DNA from: Solirubrobacterales bacterium
GTDB lineage: Bacteria; Actinomycetota; Thermoleophilia; Solirubrobacterales; Solirubrobacteraceae
Direction: 5' to 3'
Length of the DNA stretch: 9,334 nucleotides
Assembly (NCBI GenBank): GCA_019240015.1
Contig: JAFAZB010000192.1
Span: forward strand, 1-9,334
A program made the position numbers and the translations under genes. Below the pieces are notes generated by a model. That model saw only the letters and a list, made by a program, of their open reading frames with translations, was not told where the DNA came from and did no database searches. This document shows positions 1 to 6,672 of the stretch, one piece after another. The stretch's first letter is position 1. The number at the start of each line of letters is the position of its first letter.

Positions 1-181
1 CGAGGTGCTGGCCAGGGTGCCAGGCCCCTTGGGCCCGCTCATGTCCCGGCGGGCCGGCGCGATCGAGGGCCGCGGGCTGATCGCTCCCGGCACCCGCGAG
101 GAGGAACTGCTCGTAATCGGGGGGCGGGCACCAGTGGCCAACGACGCGGTGCAGCACGGGGTCACCGTACCTGCCGCGTAG
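1..181 (+). CDS. C-terminal fragment of a protein, possibly a SAM-dependent methyltransferase
   Basis: An open frame enters from the left edge (codons from base 2) and ends at TAG 179-181, giving about 59 residues. The visible tail contains GPLGPLMSRR, then RGLIAPGTREEELLVIGGR, and ends in VTVPAA. The pattern of a GP-x-GP segment, an arginine-rich helix, then an E-E-E-L-L-V-I strand resembles, from memory, the C-terminal end of actinobacterial release-factor-type methyltransferases (HemK2/MTQ2-like), but no SAM-binding or NPPY motif is inside the window, so this is only a guess. Coding is supported by the lack of stops and by the frame ending just before the convergent neighbour, whose stop codon lies 9 bases away. 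Any other enzyme with a similar tail is possible. Confidence 0.5.
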   Translation, partial: EVLARVPGPLGPLMSRRAGAIEGRGLIAPGTREEELLVIGGRAPVANDAVQHGVTVPAA

Positions 182-190
182 TTGGACGGC

Positions 191-2440
191 TCAGCTGGCC
201 AGCTGGCGAACCGCGGGCGAGCCGAGCAGCCGCTCGATGCGCTCGGGGGAGACCGGGCGTGCGAACAAGAACCCCTGCCCCCGTTCACATCCGAGCGCGA
301 TCAGCGTCCGGACCTGCTCGGGGTGCTCGATCCCCTCGGCGATCACGGCCAGTTCCATCGCGGCGGCCATGCCGAGGATCGCTCCGACGATCGCCGTGTC
401 GGCGGCGCCTCTCCCGAGGTCCTCGATGAACGAGCGATCGATCTTGATCGTGTCCACGGGCGGGAGCCTTCTGATCTGGTTCAGCGACGAGAACCCGGTG
501 CCGAAGTCGTCGAGCGCGAGGCTCACACCGAGCGCTTTGAGCTGCTCGAGCCGGCCGACGCCGACCTCGACGGCGGCGGTTTCGGTGATCTCGAGGCATA
601 CGCGCTCGGGATCGACGCCCGTCTGCTCGAGCGCCTCGCAGACGCGGTCGGTGAGCGCCACATCGCTCAGCTGCCGGGGCGAGAGGTTGATCGAGATCGA
701 AAGCTCGTAGCCGGCGTCCGTCCACGCCCGAAGCTGTGCGCAGGCCTCGCGCATCACCCACTCGCCGAGCGGGACGATCAGCTCGCTCTCCTCGGCCACG
801 CCGATGAACTCACCAGGGGCGAGCTGGCCACGCCGTGGGTGGCGCCAGCGCACCAGTGCCTCGACCCCGAATATCCCACCGCCGTGGAGCTCGACCAGCG
901 GCTGGTACTCCAGGAACAGCTGGTCGCGAGCGATCGCCCGTCGCAGGTCGGTCTCGAGCTCCAGGCGCTCGGTCGCGCGTGAGCGCATCCCACGGTCGAA
1001 GATCACGCAGTGCGACTGCCCCTTCTCCTTGGCTCGGTACATCGCCGCGTCGGAGTCACGCAGCATGTCCTCTGCCTTGGTCTGGTGCTCCCGGCAGATG
1101 CTGACCCCCAGCGAAGCGCTCGCGAACAGCTCGTGCCCGTCGACTTGGAAGGGCTCCGCCAGGCCCTGGCCGATCCGCTCCGCGACTCCCGTCGCGGCCC
1201 GCTCATCGACGTTCTCGGCGAGCACGGTGAACTCGTCGCCCCCGAACCGCGACACGGTGTCCTCCGGTCTCAGCGCCTCCCTCAGCCGCGCCGCGACCTC
1301 GACCAGCAACCGGTCGCCGACCGCGTGCCCGAGGCTGTCGTTGACAAGCTTGAAGCGATCCAGGTCGATGAAGAACACCGCCACCGGGGCTCCGGTGCGC
1401 TCGATCCGTGAAATGGCCACCTGGACCCGGTCCAGGAACAGCAGCCGGTTGGGCAGCCCGGTCAGCGGGTCGTGCAGCGCGCGGTCGACGAGCTCGCGCT
1501 CCGCGGCTTTGCGATCGGTGATGTCCTGCATCTGGGAGATCATGTTGACTGGGGTGCCGTGGGCGTCCCGCACCATGGAAACGCTCAGCGCGACCCAGAC
1601 GATCTCTCCGTCTGCCCGCCGGTAGCGCTTCTCGGCGTGGTACGCGTTGGTCCTGCCGGAGACCAGGTCGTCGAGCCCCTGGAGGTCGTGCTGAAGATCC
1701 TCCTCCGGCGTCAGGTCGCGGAAGCTCATCCCAACCAGCTTCGACGTCGAGTAGCCGGTGAGCTGAGCCAGTGCTTCGTTGACCCGCAACCAGCAGCCGT
1801 CGAGGCCGACCAGCGCCATTCCGATCGCCGCGTCCTCGAAGGCCGAGCGGAACTGTGCTTCGGCTTGCCGTAGCGCGGCCTCTCGTTCGCCTGAGCGCTG
1901 CGCCCAGCTCTCGAGCTGTTCGACCAGACGCGAGGTGAGCAGGCCCGAGACCGCCAGCGAGCCAACGGTGATCACCCACCGCGAGAAGCCGTCGGCTTCG
2001 TGGTGCAGTGCGAGTATTGCCGCGTAGCACGCGCCGAGCAGTGCCAGTTCCGCAATCGCCGCTCGTTTCGGCAGGAAATAGAAGGCGTAGAACGCCACCA
2101 GCACGTAGAACATCTCGTCGTTGGTGCGGATCTTGCCCGCGAAGTAGATGTCGAGGCTGATCACGATCGTCCCGAGCGCCAGTCCGACGGTCGTCGCCCA
2201 GCCGGGCAATTGGTCGGCCCCCGCGAACAGCACCGTCCCGGCGACCAGCGAGATCAGCGCCGCCACCAGCACACCCGGAACGTCGGTTCCGGTCGGCACA
2301 GGGAAGAACACGAGCGCGCCCAGGCCGAGCGTCCCGCCGCCCAGGAACAGATACGAGAGCGCGCGGGCGCGCGCACGCGGCTCTGGCCGGACGCCCGCCG
2401 GGGCGCTCAGCCGAGCGGGTGAGGCCGATGCTTGTGCCAT
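191..2440 (-). CDS. Membrane-bound PAS-GGDEF-EAL cyclic di-GMP enzyme
   Basis: A 749-residue bifunctional signalling protein predicted to synthesise (GGDEF) and hydrolyse (EAL) cyclic di-GMP at the inner face of the membrane. The N-terminal third has about six hydrophobic segments (roughly 28-47, 55-74, 80-100, 109-124, 126-145, 154-172), then a charged, probably coiled helix (171-195), a PAS domain (about 196-312), GGDEF (about 318-485) and EAL (about 495-740). The diguanylate cyclase signature GGDEF is exact at 400-404, with an RxxD inhibitory site at 391-394 at the canonical spacing. The EAL domain keeps EAL 527-529, N585 (NLSP), the EITET run near 617, DDFGTG 644-649, K666, E702 and the QGF near 722, so it looks catalytically competent. 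I chose ATG 2440 because the longer frame upstream is low-complexity Ser/Arg/Ala and would run into the divergent hydrolase gene. There is no clear Shine-Dalgarno; a GATAAG about 7 bases before the start could be a -10 box for a leaderless message. The sensor region matches no named family that I recognise. Confidence 0.95.
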   Translation of the reverse strand: MAQASASPARLSAPAGVRPEPRARARALSYLFLGGGTLGLGALVFFPVPTGTDVPGVLVAALISLVAGTVLFAGADQLPGWATTVGLALGTIVISLDIYFAGKIRTNDEMFYVLVAFYAFYFLPKRAAIAELALLGACYAAILALHHEADGFSRWVITVGSLAVSGLLTSRLVEQLESWAQRSGEREAALRQAEAQFRSAFEDAAIGMALVGLDGCWLRVNEALAQLTGYSTSKLVGMSFRDLTPEEDLQHDLQGLDDLVSGRTNAYHAEKRYRRADGEIVWVALSVSMVRDAHGTPVNMISQMQDITDRKAAERELVDRALHDPLTGLPNRLLFLDRVQVAISRIERTGAPVAVFFIDLDRFKLVNDSLGHAVGDRLLVEVAARLREALRPEDTVSRFGGDEFTVLAENVDERAATGVAERIGQGLAEPFQVDGHELFASASLGVSICREHQTKAEDMLRDSDAAMYRAKEKGQSHCVIFDRGMRSRATERLELETDLRRAIARDQLFLEYQPLVELHGGGIFGVEALVRWRHPRRGQLAPGEFIGVAEESELIVPLGEWVMREACAQLRAWTDAGYELSISINLSPRQLSDVALTDRVCEALEQTGVDPERVCLEITETAAVEVGVGRLEQLKALGVSLALDDFGTGFSSLNQIRRLPPVDTIKIDRSFIEDLGRGAADTAIVGAILGMAAAMELAVIAEGIEHPEQVRTLIALGCERGQGFLFARPVSPERIERLLGSPAVRQLAS
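192..205. repeat. 14-base perfect palindrome over the end of the GGDEF-EAL gene
   Basis: CAGCTGGCCAGCTG reads the same on both strands and includes two bases of the TGA stop of the minus-strand gene (193-191). It lies between two convergent genes only 9 bases apart. There is no loop and no T-run on either side, so it is a poor intrinsic terminator. It also encodes the Q-L-A-S tail of the protein, so it may be chance in GC-rich sequence. Confidence 0.35.
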
Positions 2441-2519
2441 CGCACACTTATCGGCGCCCCAGGGCCGCGTTTTTAACTTCTGCCCGACAGCACAGACGGA
2501 TCGCAGTCGGCTGGCGCCT
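2441..2519. promoter_or_regulatory. Divergent intergenic region, likely promoters for both flanking genes
   Basis: The 79 bases between two divergent start codons must hold the upstream signals of the PAS-GGDEF-EAL gene and the hydrolase gene, unless either is read from further away. It contains the only AT-rich patch nearby, the run TTTTTAAC at about 2470-2477, within otherwise GC-rich sequence. On the + strand TAACTT (2474-2479) is a possible -10. On the - strand GATAAG (about 2448-2453) is a possible -10 lying so close to ATG 2440 that the transcript would be leaderless. No convincing -35 is seen for either. Position is the main support; the exact elements are speculative. Confidence 0.35.
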
Positions 2520-3179
2520 ATGCTTGCGCCGGTGAGCCGGCTCGCCTCAGCGGAGCGGGCCTCCTCAGGGGCCCCCGAGGCGCTGCTGGTGCTCCACCAC
2601 GGACGCGGCGCCGATGAACGGGACCTGCTGGCGCTCGGCGACCAACTCGACCCCAACCGCCGACTGTACGTCGTGGCGCCCCGAGCGCCGATGACCGTTC
2701 CGGGCTGGCCGGGATACCACTGGTACGCGGTGCCCCGGGTCGGCTACCCGGATCCCGCCACCTTCCGGGCGGCCTACCGCGCCCTCGCGATGCTCCACGA
2801 CCAGCTCTGGGAGCGACTCGGCATCTCGCCGGCGCGAACCGTGCTCGGCGGCTTCTCGATGGGAGCGGTGATGAGCTACGCGCTGGCACTCGCAGCGGAT
2901 CGACCGCCCCCCGCCGGGGTGCTGGCGTTCTCCGGGTTCGTGCCGACCGTCGAAGGATGGCGAGCCGAGCTCGAGCGCCGCCGCGACTCGCGCGTGTTCA
3001 TCGCGCACGGCCGGCGAGACGGGACGATTCCGGTGCAGTTCGCCCGCCAAGCAAGGGACTTCCTCAGCGGCGCCGAGCTCGAGGTCGAGTACCACGAGTC
3101 CGACGCCGGTCACTCGATCGAGCTCGAAGCTCTCGCAGCAGCGACGGCTTGGCTCGAACGTGTGCTTACCGCCGGCTAG
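2520..3179 (+). CDS. Phospholipase/carboxylesterase-family serine hydrolase
   Basis: A 219-residue alpha/beta hydrolase of the small carboxylesterase type (Abhydrolase_2). Such enzymes hydrolyse short carboxylic esters, thioesters or lysophospholipids; the substrate cannot be read from sequence. It shows HHGRGAD (26-32), the position of the family's H-G-x-G-x-D oxyanion loop, then APRAPMTVPG (53-62), matching the family's conserved AP-x-x-P-V/M-T stretch. The nucleophile elbow is GFSMG with Ser113, the acid is Asp167 in the GRRDGTIP run, and the base is His198 in DAGHSI, in the expected order and spacing. There is no signal peptide or membrane segment, so it is probably cytoplasmic. ATG 2520 was chosen because the longer frame upstream is antisense to the neighbouring gene and looks non-coding. 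GTG 2532 is an alternative, and neither has a good Shine-Dalgarno. The domain call is firm, the exact start less so. Confidence 0.9.
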   Translation: MLAPVSRLASAERASSGAPEALLVLHHGRGADERDLLALGDQLDPNRRLYVVAPRAPMTVPGWPGYHWYAVPRVGYPDPATFRAAYRALAMLHDQLWERLGISPARTVLGGFSMGAVMSYALALAADRPPPAGVLAFSGFVPTVEGWRAELERRRDSRVFIAHGRRDGTIPVQFARQARDFLSGAELEVEYHESDAGHSIELEALAAATAWLERVLTAG

Positions 3180-3265
3180 CGCCGCGCATGAACGCCGGGC
3201 TGCACGGGTATATGCTTCGACCGACACACGGCGGGCCGCCTTGGCCGGAGGTAGGCCCCGCCCAC

Positions 3266-3275
3266 AAGGAGGAGG
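3266..3275 (+). promoter_or_regulatory. Strong Shine-Dalgarno upstream of an alternative epimerase start
   Basis: AAGGAGGAGG is one of the best anti-16S matches in the window. GGAGG (3271-3275) lies 9 bases before ATG 3285, which is in frame with the epimerase and would add 29 residues ahead of its signal peptide. It also lies 5 bases before GTG 3278, which opens a different frame. Because ATG 3285 sits inside a predicted stem, this site may serve a leader peptide, an alternative N-terminus, or nothing. Confidence 0.4.
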
Positions 3276-3281
3276 CGGTGC

Positions 3282-3317
3282 CGGATGCGCGCTGCGCAGC
3301 GCGCGACGATGCATCCG
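3282..3317 (+). promoter_or_regulatory. Nested hairpin in the leader of the epimerase gene
   Basis: CGGATGC (3282-3288) is the exact reverse complement of GCATCCG (3311-3317). Between them lies a perfect 18-base palindrome, GCGCGCTGCGCAGCGCGC (3287-3304). As RNA this could form an inner GC stem capped by an outer CGGAT/ATCCG stem. The outer stem contains ATG 3285, while the Shine-Dalgarno at 3266-3275 and the second one near 3360 stay outside. No T-run follows, so it is not a standard terminator. A transcription-factor operator or an RNA structure that hides the upstream start are both possible; no known riboswitch class is recognised. Confidence 0.4.
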
Positions 3318-3359
3318 ATTTGCCCGCGCAAACCGGCAATCAGGGATGGCGGCAGCACG

Positions 3360-3366
3360 AAAGGAG
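3360..3366 (+). promoter_or_regulatory. Ribosome-binding site of the secreted epimerase
   Basis: AAAGGAG lies 5 bases upstream of ATG 3372. It supports 3372 as the start that gives a signal peptide of normal length. The rest of the 192-base gap (3180-3371) holds no gene that I can support; a TATGCT at 3211-3216 is a weak -10 candidate without a good -35. Confidence 0.65.
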
Positions 3367-3371
3367 TGCCC

Positions 3372-4592
3372 ATGAAACGTGCGTTTCCCCGCGTAGGAAC
3401 GTCACGTGCGGCGACGGCGATTTGCTCGCTGGCGATGGTCGCAGCCGCGGTCACGGCGCTTGCGGCGAGTGCGTCAGCGCTCAGCCGACCGAGCGTCCAT
3501 CACACGGTAAGCATCAGTACCAGGTCGTTCGGGACGGTCGCAGGACAGCCGGTCGACCTGTACACGCTCTCCAACGGCCACATGCGGGTCAACATCACCA
3601 ATTACGGCGGGATCGTTCAGGCGATCTACGTCCCCGACCGGTTCGGGCGCATGGCGAATGTCGCCCTGGGCTTCCGCAACCTGGCCGGCTACGTGAAGAA
3701 CGACGTGTACCCGCAGCCCTCCGGAGGCTCCGGAACCACCTACTTCGGCGCCACGATCGGGCGCTACGCAAACCGGATCGCGAACGGAAGCTTCACGCTC
3801 AACGGCCACACCTACACGCTGCCGCAGAACAACGGCACCAATACGCTGCACGGTGGGCCGAACGCTTGGAACACGAAGGTGTGGACCGCGACCCCGAGCG
3901 TCAAGCCGGGGAGCGCATCGCTGAAGCTGACCTACACCAGTCCAGACGGCGAGAACGGCTTCCCCGGGACCGTGGTGGCGAGCGTCACCTACACGCTGGA
4001 TACGAGCAATCGCCTGCACATCCAGTACCACGCGGTAACCAGCGCGCCGACCGTGATCAACCTCACCAACCACACCTACTTCAACCTGGCGGGTGAGGGC
4101 TCGGGCAGCGTGCGGGCGCAGAAGCTGATGATCAACGCCAGCCACTACACCCCCATCAACGCCAACCTGATCCCGACCGGCGTGGTGGCGCCCGTGGCCG
4201 GAACACCGCTCGACTTCCGGACGATGAAGCCCATCGGCCGGGACATCAACAGCGGCTTCAATCAGCTGGTGTTGGCCCACGGGTTCGATCACAACTGGGT
4301 GATCAACCGCAGTGGACCCGGGCTCGTGCTCGCAGCGAGAGCGCTCGATCCCGCCAGCGGCCGTGAGCTGACGACGCTCACCACCGAGCCGGGCGTGCAG
4401 TTCTACTCCGGCAACTTCCTGGCGGGCGAGCTGGTCGGAACGAGCGGCAGGACATATCGGCAGACGGACGGGTTCACGCTGGAGACCCAGCACTATCCGA
4501 ACTCGCCCAACCAGCCGAACTTCCCGTCGACCGTGCTGAACCCCGGTCAGTCGTTCAATTCGACGACGATCTACGCGTTCTCGATCGGCTAG
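3372..4592 (+). CDS. galM: Secreted aldose 1-epimerase (mutarotase)
   Basis: A 406-residue galactose mutarotase-type enzyme that interconverts alpha and beta anomers of aldoses such as galactose or glucose. It begins with a Sec signal peptide: basic n-region MKRAFPRVGTSR, hydrophobic core about 14-32, and an A-S-A site at 34-36, so the mature enzyme should start near residue 37 and act outside the membrane. The catalytic set of the family is complete: GRYANRI (130-136, substrate arginine), His160 in NTLHGG, His234 in LTNHTYFNL, Asp306 in GFDHNW and Glu371 as the general base in LETQHYPNSPNQPNFP. Length fits the family plus a leader. ATG 3372 is preferred because of its Shine-Dalgarno and the normal n-region; ATG 3285 is in frame and has an even stronger Shine-Dalgarno, but would give an n-region of about 50 residues. 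No sugar transporter or other Leloir gene is adjacent, so the carbohydrate served is unknown. Cytosolic GalM is the commoner form; extracellular versions with signal peptides are known. Confidence 0.95.
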   Translation: MKRAFPRVGTSRAATAICSLAMVAAAVTALAASASALSRPSVHHTVSISTRSFGTVAGQPVDLYTLSNGHMRVNITNYGGIVQAIYVPDRFGRMANVALGFRNLAGYVKNDVYPQPSGGSGTTYFGATIGRYANRIANGSFTLNGHTYTLPQNNGTNTLHGGPNAWNTKVWTATPSVKPGSASLKLTYTSPDGENGFPGTVVASVTYTLDTSNRLHIQYHAVTSAPTVINLTNHTYFNLAGEGSGSVRAQKLMINASHYTPINANLIPTGVVAPVAGTPLDFRTMKPIGRDINSGFNQLVLAHGFDHNWVINRSGPGLVLAARALDPASGRELTTLTTEPGVQFYSGNFLAGELVGTSGRTYRQTDGFTLETQHYPNSPNQPNFPSTVLNPGQSFNSTTIYAFSIG

Positions 4593-4692
4593 TCAGGACG
4601 GGACAAAGCATGCAGCGCCTGGAGAGCGTCGAGCGAAGCGGCCACCGGTCGTGGGCTCGGCGCTCCCAGCGCGCCGCATCCAGCCTGGCCCG

Positions 4693-5544
4693 GTGAGCGC
4701 GTCAGGCACGTTCAAGCTCGGGGGCGATCTGGAGGTGCGCCGCCTCGGGTTCGGGGCGATGCGGATCACGGGCTCGGGCGTCTGGGGGGAGCCACCGGAT
4801 CCCACCTCGGCGCGACGGCTGCTACAGCGGGTGGTGCAGGCTGGCATCAACCTGATCGATACCGCCGACTCCTACGGGCCGGAGGTGTCCGAGACCCTGA
4901 TCGCCGAGGCCCTGCGGCCGTATCCGGATGACCTGGTGATCGCCACCAAGGGTGGGCTGACCCGGCCGGGCCCGGGCAGCTGGGAGCGGGACTGCCGCCC
5001 CGAGCGGCTGAAGCGCTGCTGCGAGCAGTCGCTGCAGCGGCTGAGGCTCGACCGTATCGACCTCTATCAACTCCACACGGTCGACCCCAAGGTCCCGATC
5101 GAGGACTCGGTGGGGGCCCTGGCGGAGCTCCGCGAGGAGGGCAAGATCCGGCATGCGGCGCTCTGCAACGTGAACGTGGAGCAGCTGTCGAGGGCACGCG
5201 CGATCACCGAGATCGTCTCGGTCCAGAACAGATACAACCTCGCCGAGCGCGCCTCGGAGGAGGTGCTCGACGCGTGCGAGCGTGACGGGTTGGGTTTCCT
5301 ACCTTGGTTTCCGCTGGCGACCGGCAGGTTGGCCGCGCCCGGCGGCCAGCTCGATGTGGTGGCGCGTGAGCACGGCGCGACGACGGCCCAGATCGCGCTT
5401 GCCTGGCTGCTGGCCAGATCTCCGGTGATCCTCCCGATCCCGGGTACCAGCTCGATCGAGCATTTCGAGGAGAACCTGGGGGCGGAGCAGCTCGAGCTCC
5501 GCGATGACGAGCTCGAGGCGATCGCAGCGCCGCCTAGGGCGTGA
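4693..5544 (+). CDS. Aldo/keto reductase, YdbC-like
   Basis: A 283-residue NADPH-dependent oxidoreductase with an (alpha/beta)8 barrel that reduces aldehydes or ketones. The opening run FKLGGDLEVRRLGFGAMRITG is typical of the subgroup containing E. coli YdbC (pyridoxal reductase-like). The catalytic tetrad is Asp56 and Tyr61 (DTADSYG), Lys86 (ATKGG) and His128 (LYQLH). VQNRYNL (177-183) and the cofactor-phosphate loop IPGTSSIEHFEENLGA (249-264) are also present. The usual Ser-Asn of strand 5 is Cys158-Asn159. GTG 4693 was chosen because family members begin just before the GGDL motif; GTG 4651 would add 14 residues with no resemblance to the family. Neither start has a clear Shine-Dalgarno. 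It follows the epimerase by 100 bases with no evident terminator, so co-transcription is possible. Its last 11 bases overlap the end of the convergent LtrA gene. The substrate is not determinable. Confidence 0.93.
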   Translation: MSASGTFKLGGDLEVRRLGFGAMRITGSGVWGEPPDPTSARRLLQRVVQAGINLIDTADSYGPEVSETLIAEALRPYPDDLVIATKGGLTRPGPGSWERDCRPERLKRCCEQSLQRLRLDRIDLYQLHTVDPKVPIEDSVGALAELREEGKIRHAALCNVNVEQLSRARAITEIVSVQNRYNLAERASEEVLDACERDGLGFLPWFPLATGRLAAPGGQLDVVAREHGATTAQIALAWLLARSPVILPIPGTSSIEHFEENLGAEQLELRDDELEAIAAPPRA

Positions 5545-6667
5545 CGGAGCCGTCCTCGCGAGGCCGTCGCTGCCAGCTTTCCCCGACGCACAGCGCCCCG
5601 AGCAGAGCGGAGACCACCGCCGCCAGCGACCACGCCGACAGGCCGGCGCCGAGCGCGTACAGCGCCAGCAGGCCGGCCGCGAGCGCAACCTTCCCGTAGC
5701 CGAGCTCGCCGGCGATGCGCAGCCGAAATCCGGCGTGGCCGAGCAGGTAGAGGGCCACGCCACCGCACATCGCCAGGCGCGCCGGAGCCGCCAGCGGCGC
5801 GTCGACCGAACCCTGCACCAGCAGCTTGACGCCGACCGCGAACACGATGATCCCGGCGACTATCACCAGGTGCAGATAGCTGTACGCGTCGGCCGCCGCG
5901 AGTACGGGATCTTGGTGGCCTCGCAGTCGCTCCTCCGCGGTAGCGGCGAAGTGGTCGAAGTAGGTCCACCACATCCCGGCCGTCATCAGCAAGCCGAGCG
6001 AGACCGCCGCGACCAGCGCGACGGTCAACGGCCGCCTGGTGGCGCCGACGCCGATCGCCACGATCGACTCACCCAGGCAGATGATCACGAACAGGCTGTA
6101 GCGCTCGGCGAAATGGGCGACCGCGACCTGCTGTAGCCCTCGAAGGCGCTGGCGGGTGAGCCACGCGGGCCCCGCATAATCGATCGCGACTGCGAGCGTC
6201 CACAGCGCGCCGCGCAGCCAGCCGCCGGTGAACGAGCCGGCCAGCAGCAGCGCCATCCCGGTCAGCACCGTGACCGCGAATCCGCCGATCGCCGCCCAGG
6301 AGGCGTTCCCCTTCCGCGACGCGTCGGCATACAACGCCAGGTGCAGCAGTCTGACCACCGCGTAGGTGGCCGCGAACAACACCGCCTCCCCGTGGAACGC
6401 CTGCGGCAAGGCCAGTCCCGAGACGAAGATGAACAAGCTCGCGAGCAGCAGATAGACGCGCAGCGCCGCGGCGCTCGAGTCCTGCGCGTTGGCGGCCCAC
6501 ACGAATGCCGACCAGGCCCACCACACCAGCGCCAGCACCAGCATCGCCTGCCCGAACCTGGTCCAGGTCGGATCGCGTGACAGCAGCGTCGTGACCTGGG
6601 TCACCGCAAATACGAACACCAGATCCCACAGCAGCTCGATCGGCGCCGTGCGGCGCTCCTCAGCCAC
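5534..6667 (-). CDS. LtrA-family membrane protein (low temperature requirement protein A)
   Basis: A 377-residue integral membrane protein of the LtrA family, named for a Listeria gene needed for growth in the cold; its biochemical role is unknown. Family signatures are ELLWDLVFVFAVTQ at 11-24 (the usual E-L-F-x-D-L-V-F-V-F motif) and HFAERYSLFVIICLGESIVAIG at 185-206 (usually H-F-x-E-R...LGE). About eleven hydrophobic segments fill the rest. GTG 6667 is chosen because GAGGAG (6681-6676) lies 8 bases upstream and because the ELLWDL motif then falls near the N-terminus as in homologues. An ATG at 6748 is in frame but would add 27 residues read from inside the upstream gene. The start is 5 bases after the stop of the polymerase-domain gene, so the two are probably translated from one message. 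The 3' end overlaps the aldo/keto reductase gene by 11 bases. Confidence 0.93.
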   Translation of the reverse strand: MAEERRTAPIELLWDLVFVFAVTQVTTLLSRDPTWTRFGQAMLVLALVWWAWSAFVWAANAQDSSAAALRVYLLLASLFIFVSGLALPQAFHGEAVLFAATYAVVRLLHLALYADASRKGNASWAAIGGFAVTVLTGMALLLAGSFTGGWLRGALWTLAVAIDYAGPAWLTRQRLRGLQQVAVAHFAERYSLFVIICLGESIVAIGVGATRRPLTVALVAAVSLGLLMTAGMWWTYFDHFAATAEERLRGHQDPVLAAADAYSYLHLVIVAGIIVFAVGVKLLVQGSVDAPLAAPARLAMCGGVALYLLGHAGFRLRIAGELGYGKVALAAGLLALYALGAGLSAWSLAAVVSALLGALCVGESWQRRPREDGSVTP

Positions 6668-6672
6668 GGCCG

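Noticed and set aside
182..982. A 266-codon open frame on the + strand opposite the EAL domain
   Set aside because: It lies wholly antisense to a gene with clear GGDEF-EAL motifs, its product is Arg/Asp/Glu/Leu-rich without any recognisable motif, and such mirror frames are expected in GC-rich DNA.
2148..2519. A 124-residue N-terminal extension of the serine hydrolase
   Set aside because: It would lie antisense to the membrane segments of the cyclic di-GMP enzyme, and its Pro/Ser/Ala/Arg-rich sequence is not part of the hydrolase fold.
2441..2656. A 72-residue N-terminal extension of the PAS-GGDEF-EAL protein
   Set aside because: The extension is Ser/Arg/Ala-rich, resembles no sensor domain, and would overlap the start of the divergent hydrolase gene.
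3230..3262. GC-rich stem (GGCGGGCC with GGCCCCGCC) upstream of the epimerase leader hairpin
   Set aside because: The pairing needs a bulge and is of a kind expected by chance in such GC-rich sequence; it matches no riboswitch that I know.
3278..4096. A frame opened by GTG 3278 with a Shine-Dalgarno 5 bases upstream
   Set aside because: Despite the good ribosome-binding site, it runs out of frame through most of the epimerase gene and its product is Arg/His/Gly-rich with no motif. A very short leader peptide role cannot be excluded but has no support.
3474..4493. A 339-codon open frame on the - strand within the epimerase gene
   Set aside because: It is antisense to an epimerase with a full catalytic set, and its product is Val/Gly/Arg-rich with no motif.
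4593..4692. Possible terminator between the epimerase and the aldo/keto reductase (GCGCT-CCC-AGCGC near 4670)
   Set aside because: The stem is only 5 base pairs and no T-run follows; hairpins this short are common in GC-rich DNA.
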